Shown piece by piece: positions 1-6,144 of a stretch of 12,000 bases of DNA. A program made the translations under genes and the position numbers. Each line of letters begins with the position of its first letter. Within the stretch, counting starts at the first letter, position 1. Below the pieces are notes generated by a model. That model saw nothing but the letters and a program-made list of their open reading frames with translations. It was not told where the DNA came from and did not search any database. Source of the DNA: JBLNDG01 sp050261415 (GTDB lineage: Bacteria; Bacillota; Clostridia; Lutisporales; Lutisporaceae); contig JBLNDG010000032.1 of NCBI GenBank assembly GCA_050261415.1, positions 1-12,000 on the forward strand, given 5' to 3'.

Positions 1-41
1 AACACCTTATTAATTTTTGAGCTTTTGAAATTTAGGTAAAA

Positions 42-109
42 ATCTCCACAGGTTCTCCATGATTCCTCCGCAAGTTCTTCATAATGCGTTGTTATTATTT
101 AAATATAGA
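42..109 (+). promoter_or_regulatory. Four tandem 11-bp operator units and downstream -10 (putative OmpR-family regulator target)
   Basis: Four consecutive 11-bp units are visible: ATCTCCACAGG (42-52), TTCTCCATGAT (53-63), TCCTCCGCAAG (64-74) and TTCTTCATAAT (75-85). Positions 3, 4 and 6 of the unit (C, T, C) are invariant, and units 1+2 against 3+4 form a 22-bp direct repeat with 16 of 22 matches. OmpR/PhoB-family regulators typically bind direct repeats with an 11-bp period. No good -35 box is seen. A TATAGA -10 candidate lies at 104-109, about 18 bp after the last unit, as expected for an activator-dependent promoter. Assignment to the regulator encoded at 1514 is inference, helped by similar units at 1305-1326. 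Confidence 0.5.
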
Positions 110-152
110 AAAAACAAAACATTCAATAACAAATTAATAGGAGGAGTTCATA

Positions 153-605
153 ATGAAAAATAAGGTAATTGTAGTATTAAGTGCAATGATAATTACGGTG
201 GGATCAATTTGGGGAGTGGCATATGCCGATAATGTGAATGCTGTAAGTCAGAAAGATAGCCCAAAGATAGTTGCAAGCCAGGATAATAAGAGTGCAGATG
301 TTGAGAGTATAAATTTAAGAAGTGAATCACCAACACCAAATAACGCTTCAAAAGATATCAGGACAGATATGATCAATATCATGCAGGAAAATGGATTCGG
401 GGATGCTGCAGAATACATGCAGAATGGTAATTATGCAAAAATGAATGAGTTCATGAATAACCTGAGCGATGAGGATTATCAGAAGATGATAGATATCATG
501 CAGCAAAATGGATATGGTTATATGGCACAGATGATGCAGTCCATAGGCAGAGAAGGTATGAACCAGATGCATTCCGGCGGTTATGGCATGATGGGCGGCT
601 ATTAA
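153..605 (+). CDS. Secreted Met/Gly-rich protein, possible metal-binding
   Basis: This 150-residue protein is not a family I can name. Residues 1-25 form a clear signal peptide (MKNK, a hydrophobic core, then AYA|DN), so it should be exported. Residues 26-70 are polar and probably disordered. The C-terminal part (73-150) is very rich in methionine, with about 14 Met in 78 residues, and contains a duplicated motif: MINIMQENGFG at 73-83 and MIDIMQQNGYG at 112-122, with further matches downstream. It ends in a Met/His/Gly/Tyr tail (MHSGGYGMMGGY, 139-150). Met- and His-rich exported proteins often bind Cu(I) or Ag(I), but that is inference here. The start is fixed by AGGAGG at 139-144. It leads a cluster with a second envelope protein and a two-component system whose sensor carries a similar Met patch. 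Confidence 0.8.
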   Translation: MKNKVIVVLSAMIITVGSIWGVAYADNVNAVSQKDSPKIVASQDNKSADVESINLRSESPTPNNASKDIRTDMINIMQENGFGDAAEYMQNGNYAKMNEFMNNLSDEDYQKMIDIMQQNGYGYMAQMMQSIGREGMNQMHSGGYGMMGGY

Positions 606-612
606 GCCGCTC
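593..612 (+). terminator. GC-rich hairpin over the stop codon (weak or partial terminator)
   Basis: GGGCGGCT (593-600) pairs with AGCCGCTC (605-612) around an ATTA loop. The stem is 8 bp with one G-U pair and overlaps the TAA stop. The following bases (ATTTCACAAATGG) are only weakly T-rich. It could stabilise the upstream message or reduce readthrough into the gene at 674 rather than fully terminate. Confidence 0.35.
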
Positions 613-673
613 ATTTCACAAATGGATATATATATATTATAGAAATAAAATACATAGAAAGAGAGTGTAGATT

Positions 674-1255
674 ATGAGTAATAAGAAAAGAACAGGAACT
701 AAAAAGGTAACTGTTGTTGTTATAACAATAATACTTGGAGTGGCTTTATTATTTGGGACAGCATATTCTTTCTTCGGCAGCAAAGCCGATGCAGATGCAA
801 CTAAAGGTGTGTCAAACGAAAACAAAGTGATACAAGCCAGTACTGTAAAACCGATTGAGCAGCCGGGCAATTCCGGTTCCGGAACAAAGTATCTGACTGT
901 CAGCCAGGATAATAATGTCATTGTTTCAGTCAATTATTTGAGCCCTGCAAAAGAAGATAAAAATAACCTTACATTTGAAATTAGTGTTGATACACATTCA
1001 GGAGATTTAACCCAATACGCAAACATAAGAAAGTATTTGGAGCTTCAAACTGATGCTGGAATTAAGGTCCACGATGGTTTTGACTGGAAAGTGGAAAGCA
1101 GTGAAAGCCATCATCTCAGTGGAATTTTAACAATCAAGAATGACATTGATGGAAAACCAATCGTTGATTCTAATACAAAGTCATTTAAGCTATTATTAAA
1201 AAACATAGGTGGCGGTAATGTAAGAGAGCATACGTATGAAGGTGACAGGCTGTAA
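674..1255 (+). CDS. Membrane-anchored protein with uncharacterised extracellular domain
   Basis: A 193-residue protein with a basic N-terminus (KKRTGTKK), one transmembrane segment at about residues 12-33, and an extracytoplasmic remainder. A polar linker (about 35-75) leads to a C-terminal beta-rich domain. That domain has the phrase FEISVDTHSGDL at about 101-112 and a SHHLSGILTI motif at about 145-154. The pairing of a DTHS-type motif with a downstream HH-x-SG motif recalls a domain I associate with small bacterial envelope proteins of unknown function, but I cannot name it with confidence. The ribosome binding site is GAAAGAGAG (657-665). It starts 68 bp after the Met-rich secreted protein on the same strand and is probably co-transcribed. 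The conserved histidines would suit metal binding, which is untested. Confidence 0.75.
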   Translation: MSNKKRTGTKKVTVVVITIILGVALLFGTAYSFFGSKADADATKGVSNENKVIQASTVKPIEQPGNSGSGTKYLTVSQDNNVIVSVNYLSPAKEDKNNLTFEISVDTHSGDLTQYANIRKYLELQTDAGIKVHDGFDWKVESSESHHLSGILTIKNDIDGKPIVDSNTKSFKLLLKNIGGGNVREHTYEGDRL

Positions 1256-1304
1256 TAGACCATTCCATTCAGAGGTTCCATAGGAATGTAAATAAAAAAG
1301 GAAA

Positions 1305-1339
1305 ATCTTCATAGTATCCACATAATTACGCAATATAAT
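1305..1339 (+). promoter_or_regulatory. Two 11-bp operator units and a TATAAT upstream of the two-component operon
   Basis: ATCTTCATAGT (1305-1315) is followed directly by ATCCACATAAT (1316-1326). Both resemble the 11-bp units at 42-85; the first differs from TTCTTCATAAT at two positions. A TATAAT (1334-1339) follows closely. This suggests that the regulator encoded downstream controls its own operon. Because the TATAAT lies only 7 bp after the second unit, the geometry differs from the upstream site and could mean repression instead of activation, or a different true -10. Confidence 0.4.
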
Positions 1340-1404
1340 AATTAAAGCAAGATATTCTTAAAGCAAACACATCAGGAGCATTGCAGTATTTGGATAGAAC
1401 ATAA

Positions 1405-1458
1405 TCAAAGTGTTAGTATACCCTTACTGACACTTTGAATTTATTTATAGTATATAAT
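1405..1458 (+). terminator. 14-bp inverted repeat with AT-rich tail, then TATAAT, before the response regulator
   Basis: TCAAAGTGTTAGTA (1405-1418) pairs with TACTGACACTTTGA (1425-1438) across a TACCCT loop, with one G-U pair. The tail ATTTATTTATAG is T-rich but interrupted. It may end transcription from the upstream gene, or attenuate a promoter near 1334. A TATAAT at 1453-1458 directly after it could be a second promoter; CTGACA (1427-1432) lies 20 bp upstream of it, which is a poor spacing. A protein operator is a further possibility for a symmetric site in this position. Confidence 0.4.
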
Positions 1459-1513
1459 TACAAATTTTAAATTTTCACATGGTATTAAGTTCACGGAAAG
1501 GAGATTTGTAAAA

Positions 1514-2203
1514 ATGAATGAACGAATTCTAATTGTTGATGACGAAAATAACATTTTGCAGGTTGTAAAAGACTATCTGGAGCTTGAACCCTATGAGGTT
1601 TATACAGCAAACCGTGGAAATAAAGCCATTGAACTTTTTCATGAAATACAGCCGGATTTTGTTATTCTGGATTTAATGCTTCCGGATATATCAGGCGAAG
1701 AAATCTGCAGACAAATCAGAAAGGAATCGGAAGTACCCATACTTATGCTTACTGCAAAGAGCAGTGAAGATGACAAGGTGACCGGCTTGAGCATCGGGGC
1801 TGACGATTACCTCACAAAGCCTTTTAGCCCACGGGAGCTTGTGGGAAGAGTAAGAGCGATTCTTCGAAGGACTAAAGGCAATTCTGCAATAACTGATATT
1901 TTGGAATTTAATGAAGGTGATTTATATATTGATATTTCAAAGCATATTGTAAAAAAATCCGGTGAGATAGTGAACCTGACTCCTAATGAATTTAAGACAC
2001 TGTTGACACTTGCACAAAACCCGCACAAGGTTTTTACAAGAACTCAGCTGGTAAGTCTGGCTCTAGGCTATGATTTTGAAGGCTATGACCGTACTATAGA
2101 CTCACATATTAAGAATTTGAGGCAGAAAATAGAAGATGATGTTAAAGAACCCCGGTATATAGTCACTGTGTATGGAATGGGATATAAGTTTGAAGGTGAA
2201 TAA
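1514..2203 (+). CDS. OmpR/PhoB-family response regulator
   Basis: A 229-residue DNA-binding response regulator of normal length. The receiver domain (about 1-120) has the acidic pair D9-D10, the phospho-acceptor D53 in VILDLMLPD, T80 and K102 in LTKPF. The C-terminal winged-helix domain (about 130-229) ends in the typical GYDRTIDSHIKNLRQKI and VYGMGYKFE blocks. It receives phosphate from the kinase encoded next and should bind direct-repeat sites such as those at 42-85 and 1305-1326. The start is supported by AAAGGAG at 1497-1503. It ends 1 bp before the kinase ATG, so the two are coupled. The signal is unknown; the neighbours suggest envelope or metal stress. BaeR- or CpxR-like naming would be a guess. 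Confidence 0.93.
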   Translation: MNERILIVDDENNILQVVKDYLELEPYEVYTANRGNKAIELFHEIQPDFVILDLMLPDISGEEICRQIRKESEVPILMLTAKSSEDDKVTGLSIGADDYLTKPFSPRELVGRVRAILRRTKGNSAITDILEFNEGDLYIDISKHIVKKSGEIVNLTPNEFKTLLTLAQNPHKVFTRTQLVSLALGYDFEGYDRTIDSHIKNLRQKIEDDVKEPRYIVTVYGMGYKFEGE

Positions 2204-2204
2204 T

Positions 2205-3566
2205 ATGACTGGAATAACCAAGCAGTTAAGCAAATACTTCATTCTCATAACAATGATTTCTATTGTTTTTATAACGATTATCGCAAATATAAGCATTAAT
2301 CTCTTTTTCTCCGACTATATCAAAGAATCCAGAAGCAGGGACGATCTGAAGATTGTTCAATATGTAGAGCAATTATACAGTGACAATGGCGGCTTGGATT
2401 CCCAGTCACTAATGATAATAATGCACTACGCTTATAGTGAATCTGTAACAGTACGCTTAAAAGATTTGCAGAACAACATAATATGGAGCAGCGGCGCATC
2501 CGGTTCGATGCACAGTATGATGGGAGGCAGCAACAGTGATGATAGTAACCTTGCTTTCAGCAGCTACCCATTAAGCTATAAAGGCAACAAAATCGGAACA
2601 GTGGATGTAGGAAGGCCTAAGAGTATTATATCTTCTATAGAGGATAAAAAATTCTTGCGTACAATTAACAGCGTTTTCCTGGCAGCATTTATTTTCTCTG
2701 TAATAATTGCAATCTTGTCAAGCTCCCGTATATCAAGAAAATTTCTGGAACCCATTTATAAGATAAAAGAAAATGCAAAGCTCATTGAGAATGGAAAATA
2801 TAAGAAACTAAATGAGGTAAGAACGAATACTTACGAATTGCACGATTTATCAGTTTCGGTGAAAGAACTTGCAGAGAAGCTGGAATACCAAGCCTCTTTA
2901 AGAAAAAGGATGACGTCTGATATTGCCCATGAGCTGAGAACTCCGGTTGCTATTGTTCAAAGCCATATTGAGGCATTTATTGATGGTGTGTGGAAACCTG
3001 ACCAGGAGAAGCTGACCATAGTACTTAACGAGATATCCAGGCTAACGAAACTGATTAAAGATCTTTCAGACCTATCAGGTATTGAAAGTGACGAAATAAA
3101 ACTAAATAAAAGTGAGATTGATCTTTCCAAAATGCTCAACGGTATTGTAGAAAGCTTTGAACTGCTATTTATTAATAAACGCATTAATATTGAAAAGGAT
3201 ATTCAAAACGATGTTAGCCTAATAGGTGATGCAGACCGCCTAAACCAGGTATTTGTAAATATATTATCCAATGCATATAAATATACTAAAGAAGATGGAA
3301 ATGTCCACGTTAGCCTGGAGAAGGCAGAAAATGTTATTCGGATCACTGTAAAAGATACCGGAATAGGCATACCCAAGGAAGACATCAAGCATGTATTTGA
3401 AAGATTTTACAGAAGCGACCTGTCAAGGAACCGTGGGACAGGCGGAACCGGAATCGGACTGACAATAACAAAAGCATATGTTGAAGCCCATGACGGCAGC
3501 ATAAAAATTGAAAGTGAAGAAGGCAGAGGAACAAAAGTAAGTATAGAGTTTCCTATAGTTAAATAG
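2205..3566 (+). CDS. Membrane sensor histidine kinase with Met/His/Gly patch in the sensor loop
   Basis: I choose the ATG at 2205, giving 453 residues, because AAGGTGA (2193-2199) lies at the right distance and the protein then starts with MTGITKQLSKYF just before the first membrane segment. The frame opens further upstream at 2172, but that start would overlap the regulator by 32 bp. TM1 is at about 11-34 and the extracytoplasmic loop at about 35-154. TM2 is at about 155-173, followed by HAMP. The HisKA H-box is SDIAHELRTP with H242. The catalytic domain has an N-box (N352, N356), a G1 box (DTGIGI from D384), an F-box (ERFYRSD) and G2 (GGTGIGL). The loop contains SGSMHSMMGGS at about 99-109, resembling the tail of the secreted protein at 153. 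Sensing of a thiophilic metal through this patch is inference. Confidence 0.93.
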   Translation: MTGITKQLSKYFILITMISIVFITIIANISINLFFSDYIKESRSRDDLKIVQYVEQLYSDNGGLDSQSLMIIMHYAYSESVTVRLKDLQNNIIWSSGASGSMHSMMGGSNSDDSNLAFSSYPLSYKGNKIGTVDVGRPKSIISSIEDKKFLRTINSVFLAAFIFSVIIAILSSSRISRKFLEPIYKIKENAKLIENGKYKKLNEVRTNTYELHDLSVSVKELAEKLEYQASLRKRMTSDIAHELRTPVAIVQSHIEAFIDGVWKPDQEKLTIVLNEISRLTKLIKDLSDLSGIESDEIKLNKSEIDLSKMLNGIVESFELLFINKRINIEKDIQNDVSLIGDADRLNQVFVNILSNAYKYTKEDGNVHVSLEKAENVIRITVKDTGIGIPKEDIKHVFERFYRSDLSRNRGTGGTGIGLTITKAYVEAHDGSIKIESEEGRGTKVSIEFPIVK

Positions 3567-3608
3567 TTTAAACTAAAATACCTTTAAAGGGTATATATAA
3601 CTTCTTGG

Positions 3609-3655
3609 AAAGGATGTATTTAATGTCTTTCATGGACATAAGGTACATCCTTTTT
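3609..3655 (+). terminator. Strong intrinsic terminator after the sensor kinase
   Basis: AAAGGATGTA (3609-3618) pairs perfectly with TACATCCTTT (3644-3653). The stem continues inward with G-U pairs to ATGTC/GACAT around a TTTCATG loop, and a T run covers 3651-3655. Two small palindromes (TAGTTTAAACTA at 3564-3575 and an imperfect one at 3578-3594) lie between the stop codon and the hairpin. The frame from ATG 3623 (MSFMDIRYILFKF) inside the hairpin could be a vestige of the permease start but is too short to claim. Confidence 0.8.
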
Positions 3656-3660
3656 AAGTT

Positions 3661-4245
3661 TTGAGCATATGGATAATATCTAACTACACCAGTAGAAGTA
3701 AAACTACAATAAAAATACCTTTGAACAACGATTTTACACAGGGTATTGTTGACCGGTTCCGTTCCATGCCTATCGCAAAATCATCGATATTGGGAGGACA
3801 TGTGCTGACTGCTGTAGTGTTTAACGCCTTTTCAGTCTTGCTTGTCATGCTGTTCGCATTGTTAATAGGGTTCAGGTCGGATGCCGGAATAGGTGGCTGG
3901 CTTATTACCATAGCAATTCTTCTACTGTTCACCCTTGCTATGACATGGGTAGCAGTATTTTTCGGCCTGTTGGCAAATAGTGCAGAGGGTGCAGGGGTAT
4001 TCAGTTATCTTCTGATGTTTCTGCTCTTTATAAGCTCTGCCTTTACACCTGCCGATTCCATGCGTGGGATTATCCGCCTGTTTGCAGAGAATCAGCCTAT
4101 GACACCGATTATAGAAACCGTCAGATCCTTGCTGTTAGGTATGCCTGCCGGAAAAAATGCGTTGATTTCAGTTTTATGGTGCTCAGTTATTCTTTTTGTT
4201 TCTTATATTGCTGCAATTAAAACTTACAAACATAAAACAGCATAA
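3661..4245 (+). pseudogene. N-terminally truncated ABC-2 (DrrB-type) transporter permease
   Basis: From about 3721 the translation matches the C-terminal two-thirds of drug-type ABC-2 permeases. It has the conserved phrase FTQGIVDRFRSMPIAKSSILGG, here split by no stop, followed by several hydrophobic segments, then SSAFTPADSMRG and FAENQPMTPIIETVRSLLLG. Family members usually have about 250 or more residues and six membrane segments. The open frame here has at most 194 residues from a TTG at 3661, and the first 20 or so do not look like the family. The first one or two membrane segments are therefore missing. No ATP-binding (DrrA-like) partner gene is present, no good ribosome binding site is seen, and a strong terminator separates it from the kinase operon. 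I read it as a relic of a transporter once controlled by the two-component system. Confidence 0.7.
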
Positions 4246-4281
4246 CAAATATCAGAATCGCAAAATATTTATAAATGTTTT

Positions 4282-4310
4282 ATTAACGGATGCAAAAAGT
4301 TTGGTATAAT
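4282..4310 (+). promoter_or_regulatory. Extended -10 promoter for the DUF3842-cooT genes
   Basis: A perfect TATAAT at 4305-4310 is preceded by TG with one base between (TGGTATAAT), which is an extended -10. The -35 region at 4282-4287 (ATTAAC) is weak, as is common with extended -10 promoters. The start codon at 4340 follows with AGGAGG at 4329-4334, leaving a very short leader. Confidence 0.6.
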
Positions 4311-4339
4311 TATTATAAATATTTTCATAGGAGGATAAA

Positions 4340-4747
4340 ATGCGGATAGCTGTAATAGACGGACAGGGCGGAGGAATAGGAAAAACTATTGTTGAGAAGC
4401 TTCGTAAAGAGCTTCCGGAGAATACAGATATTATTGCATTGGGGACTAATGCGCTGGCAACTGCAGCAATGATGAAGTCCGGTGCCAACGAAGGGGCCTC
4501 CGGCGAGAATGCAATAATATACAATGCCAATAAAGTCGATATAATAGTAGGAACTATTGGTATCATAATTGCGAACTCAATGCTTGGGGAGTTAACCCCA
4601 TCTATTTCAAAGGCTATAGCAGAGAGCAGCGCCAAGAAGATATTGATACCTTTGAATAAATGCAACGTAGAGGTAGTAGGTGCAGTAAACGAACCACTGC
4701 CCCACATGGTGGATAAAACCATTGAAGTTTTAAAGAAGTATTTATAG
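4340..4747 (+). CDS. DUF3842 family protein
   Basis: A 135-residue soluble protein whose sequence I recognise as DUF3842, a small clostridial family of unknown function. It starts MRIAVIDGQGGGIGKTIVEK. The DGQGGGIG loop (7-14) directly after a beta strand resembles a nucleotide- or phosphate-binding turn of a Rossmann-like fold, but it is not a full Walker A because the K follows at residue 15 without the standard GxxxxGK[ST] spacing being certain. Later conserved-looking parts are ALGTNALATAAMMKSGA and GTIGIIIANSMLGELTP. AGGAGG at 4329-4334 fixes the start. It ends 10 bp before cooT and lies upstream of the Ni/Co transporter, so a role in nickel handling is suggested by context only. Confidence 0.85.
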   Translation: MRIAVIDGQGGGIGKTIVEKLRKELPENTDIIALGTNALATAAMMKSGANEGASGENAIIYNANKVDIIVGTIGIIIANSMLGELTPSISKAIAESSAKKILIPLNKCNVEVVGAVNEPLPHMVDKTIEVLKKYL

Positions 4748-4757
4748 AGGTGAGACT

Positions 4758-4964
4758 ATGTGTGAAGCAAATGTATATATCATTGGTGAAAATGGGAAAG
4801 AAGAACTGCTGCTCGACCAGGTAGACAAGATAATACCCGAAGAAGATGAACTTTTTATGGAAAACATATTTGGACAAAGAAAGATAATAAGAGCAAGAAT
4901 TAAAGAAATGGCACTTGTAGACCATAAGATTATAATTGAGAAAGTAATTGACGAAAAAAAGTAA
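4758..4964 (+). CDS. cooT: CooT family nickel-binding protein
   Basis: A 68-residue protein beginning MCEANVYIIGENGKEEL and including IFGQRKIIRARIKEMALVDHKI, the typical pattern of the CooT family. The characterised CooT of Rhodospirillum rubrum is a small dimer that binds Ni(II) with the help of Cys2 and is linked to carbon monoxide dehydrogenase maturation. Cys2 is conserved here. The ribosome binding site AGAGGTGA (4746-4753) overlaps the stop of the DUF3842 gene, so the two are translated together. The CbiMQO transporter follows directly. The likely role is handling imported nickel for Ni enzymes such as hydrogenase or CODH, neither of which is in the window. Confidence 0.85.
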   Translation: MCEANVYIIGENGKEELLLDQVDKIIPEEDELFMENIFGQRKIIRARIKEMALVDHKIIIEKVIDEKK

Positions 4965-5049
4965 CTATGGTATATTTACCTTTGTAATAAAGCCATGAAG
5001 GCTTTGAACAATTGAAGCTGACAAGGTACAAATTTTAATATCTGAACAT

Positions 5050-5099
5050 AACCCATGAAGGGCGCTGTATGAAATAGCTCTTTATGGGTTTATTTTTTT
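5050..5099 (+). terminator. Terminator-type hairpin just upstream of cbiM
   Basis: AACCCATGAAGGGC (5050-5063) pairs with GCTCTTTATGGGTT (5077-5090), 14 bp with two G-U pairs. It is followed by TATTTTTTT (5091-5099). It lies only 17 bp before the GTG of cbiM. It could end the DUF3842-cooT transcript, with cbiM relying on readthrough, or act as an attenuator. A possible promoter, TTGAAG (5012-5017) N18 TAATAT (5036-5041), would start transcription right at the hairpin. A smaller hairpin AAAGCC/GGCTTT (4989-5005) precedes it. I see no cobalamin-riboswitch signature. Confidence 0.75.
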
Positions 5100-5115
5100 G
5101 AAAGGATGATTTTAA

Positions 5116-6144
5116 GTGCATATCCCGGATGGTTATTTAAGTCTGGAAACAACGGTACCTGCAATTGGCGCCATGCTGCCGATATGGGCGGTAGCTCTAA
5201 AAAAGGTCAAGAGGTTTCTTAAACAAAAGCAAATTCCGCTGCTGTCTTTGTGTGCAGCTTTTTCATTTGTAATAATGATGTTTAATGTGCCCCTTGGGGA
5301 AAGCTCAGTGCATGCTGTAGGTGCCGTATTCATAGCAATACTGCTGGGCCCATGGTCAGCATGTATAGCAGTTTCAACAGCACTGTTCATTCAGGCACTG
5401 GTATTTGGGGATGGCGGAATACTGGCAATAGGTGTGAATTGCTTCAACATGGCTTTTGTAATGCCATTTTCGGGATATTATATATATAAGGCTGTTACAG
5501 GTAAAGCGGATATAACGTCCAAGAAAGGCTTGTTTGGAATATTTACTGGTAGCTATGCAGGAATAAACCTTGCAGCTTTATGTGCTGCAATTGAATTTGG
5601 CATACAGCCGCTGCTTTTTAAGGCTGCGGACGGGAGCCCCTTATACGGCTATTATCCTTTATCTGTTTCTGTACCTGTTATGATGTTTGAGCATGGGCTT
5701 TTTGCAGGACCTGTTGAAGGAATTGTCACAGTGGCCGCAATATTATATATTGCCAAGTTTGCCCCGCATTTGCTGCATAAAACGTCCGATCCTGACAATG
5801 GAGAAGAAAAGGCTGCATTGCTGCAATATAAATCCTTTATTGCAGGCTTGGCAGTTCTGATAATATTAACCCCGCTGGGATTAATGGCAACCGGTACGGC
5901 CTGGGGTGAGTGGGGAGCTGCTGAACTGAAAAACAGAATAGGGTTCATTCCAAAAGGTTTCTCTGATTTTTCGGATTTATGGAAGGCAGTTATTCCGGAT
6001 TACTCAATATCCGGGCTGAATGCCGGCTTTTTCAGCTCCGCTCTGGGCTATATTATATCGGCTATTGTGGGTATAGCAGTTATATCAGTTGTTATTTATA
6101 TTTCAGCCAGATTAATTATGAAAGAGCAGAAGAAAAATGAATAA
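5116..6144 (+). CDS. cbiM: CbiM/NikM-type Ni/Co ECF transporter S component with fused PDGLE domain
   Basis: A 342-residue membrane protein that begins with the family hallmark MHIPDGYLS. In crystallised NikM the first Met and His, plus a His near 67, form the metal site; His2 and H66 (in GESSVHAVG) match here. This is why the GTG at 5116 must be the start; AAAGGAT (5101-5107) is its ribosome binding site. Residues 1 to about 215 are the multi-spanning CbiM core. From about 235, a transmembrane segment, an outside loop with LGLMATGTAWGEWGAAEL and PDYSISGL, and a last transmembrane segment form the CbiN-like PDGLE part, so no separate cbiN is needed. It works with CbiQ and CbiO. CooT next door favours nickel, but cobalt cannot be excluded. 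Confidence 0.92.
   Translation: MHIPDGYLSLETTVPAIGAMLPIWAVALKKVKRFLKQKQIPLLSLCAAFSFVIMMFNVPLGESSVHAVGAVFIAILLGPWSACIAVSTALFIQALVFGDGGILAIGVNCFNMAFVMPFSGYYIYKAVTGKADITSKKGLFGIFTGSYAGINLAALCAAIEFGIQPLLFKAADGSPLYGYYPLSVSVPVMMFEHGLFAGPVEGIVTVAAILYIAKFAPHLLHKTSDPDNGEEKAALLQYKSFIAGLAVLIILTPLGLMATGTAWGEWGAAELKNRIGFIPKGFSDFSDLWKAVIPDYSISGLNAGFFSSALGYIISAIVGIAVISVVIYISARLIMKEQKKNE

Noticed and set aside
348..614. Minus-strand open frame opposite the Met-rich protein
   Set aside because: It is an antisense shadow of a low-complexity Met/Ile-rich coding stretch (CAT-rich on the other strand), with no ribosome binding site or family likeness.
1261..1288. Terminator after the 193-residue protein (CATTCC/GGAATG)
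   Set aside because: Only 6 bp with a 16-base loop and no T run.
2172..2204. Upstream ATG at 2172 as the kinase start
   Set aside because: It would overlap the regulator by 32 bp and add 11 non-family residues; the ATG at 2205 has the better ribosome binding site.
4965..5115. Cobalamin or NiCo riboswitch before cbiM
   Set aside because: No B12-box-like sequence and no repeated NiCo core motif is visible; the leader is also short for a cobalamin riboswitch. Only the hairpins are supported.
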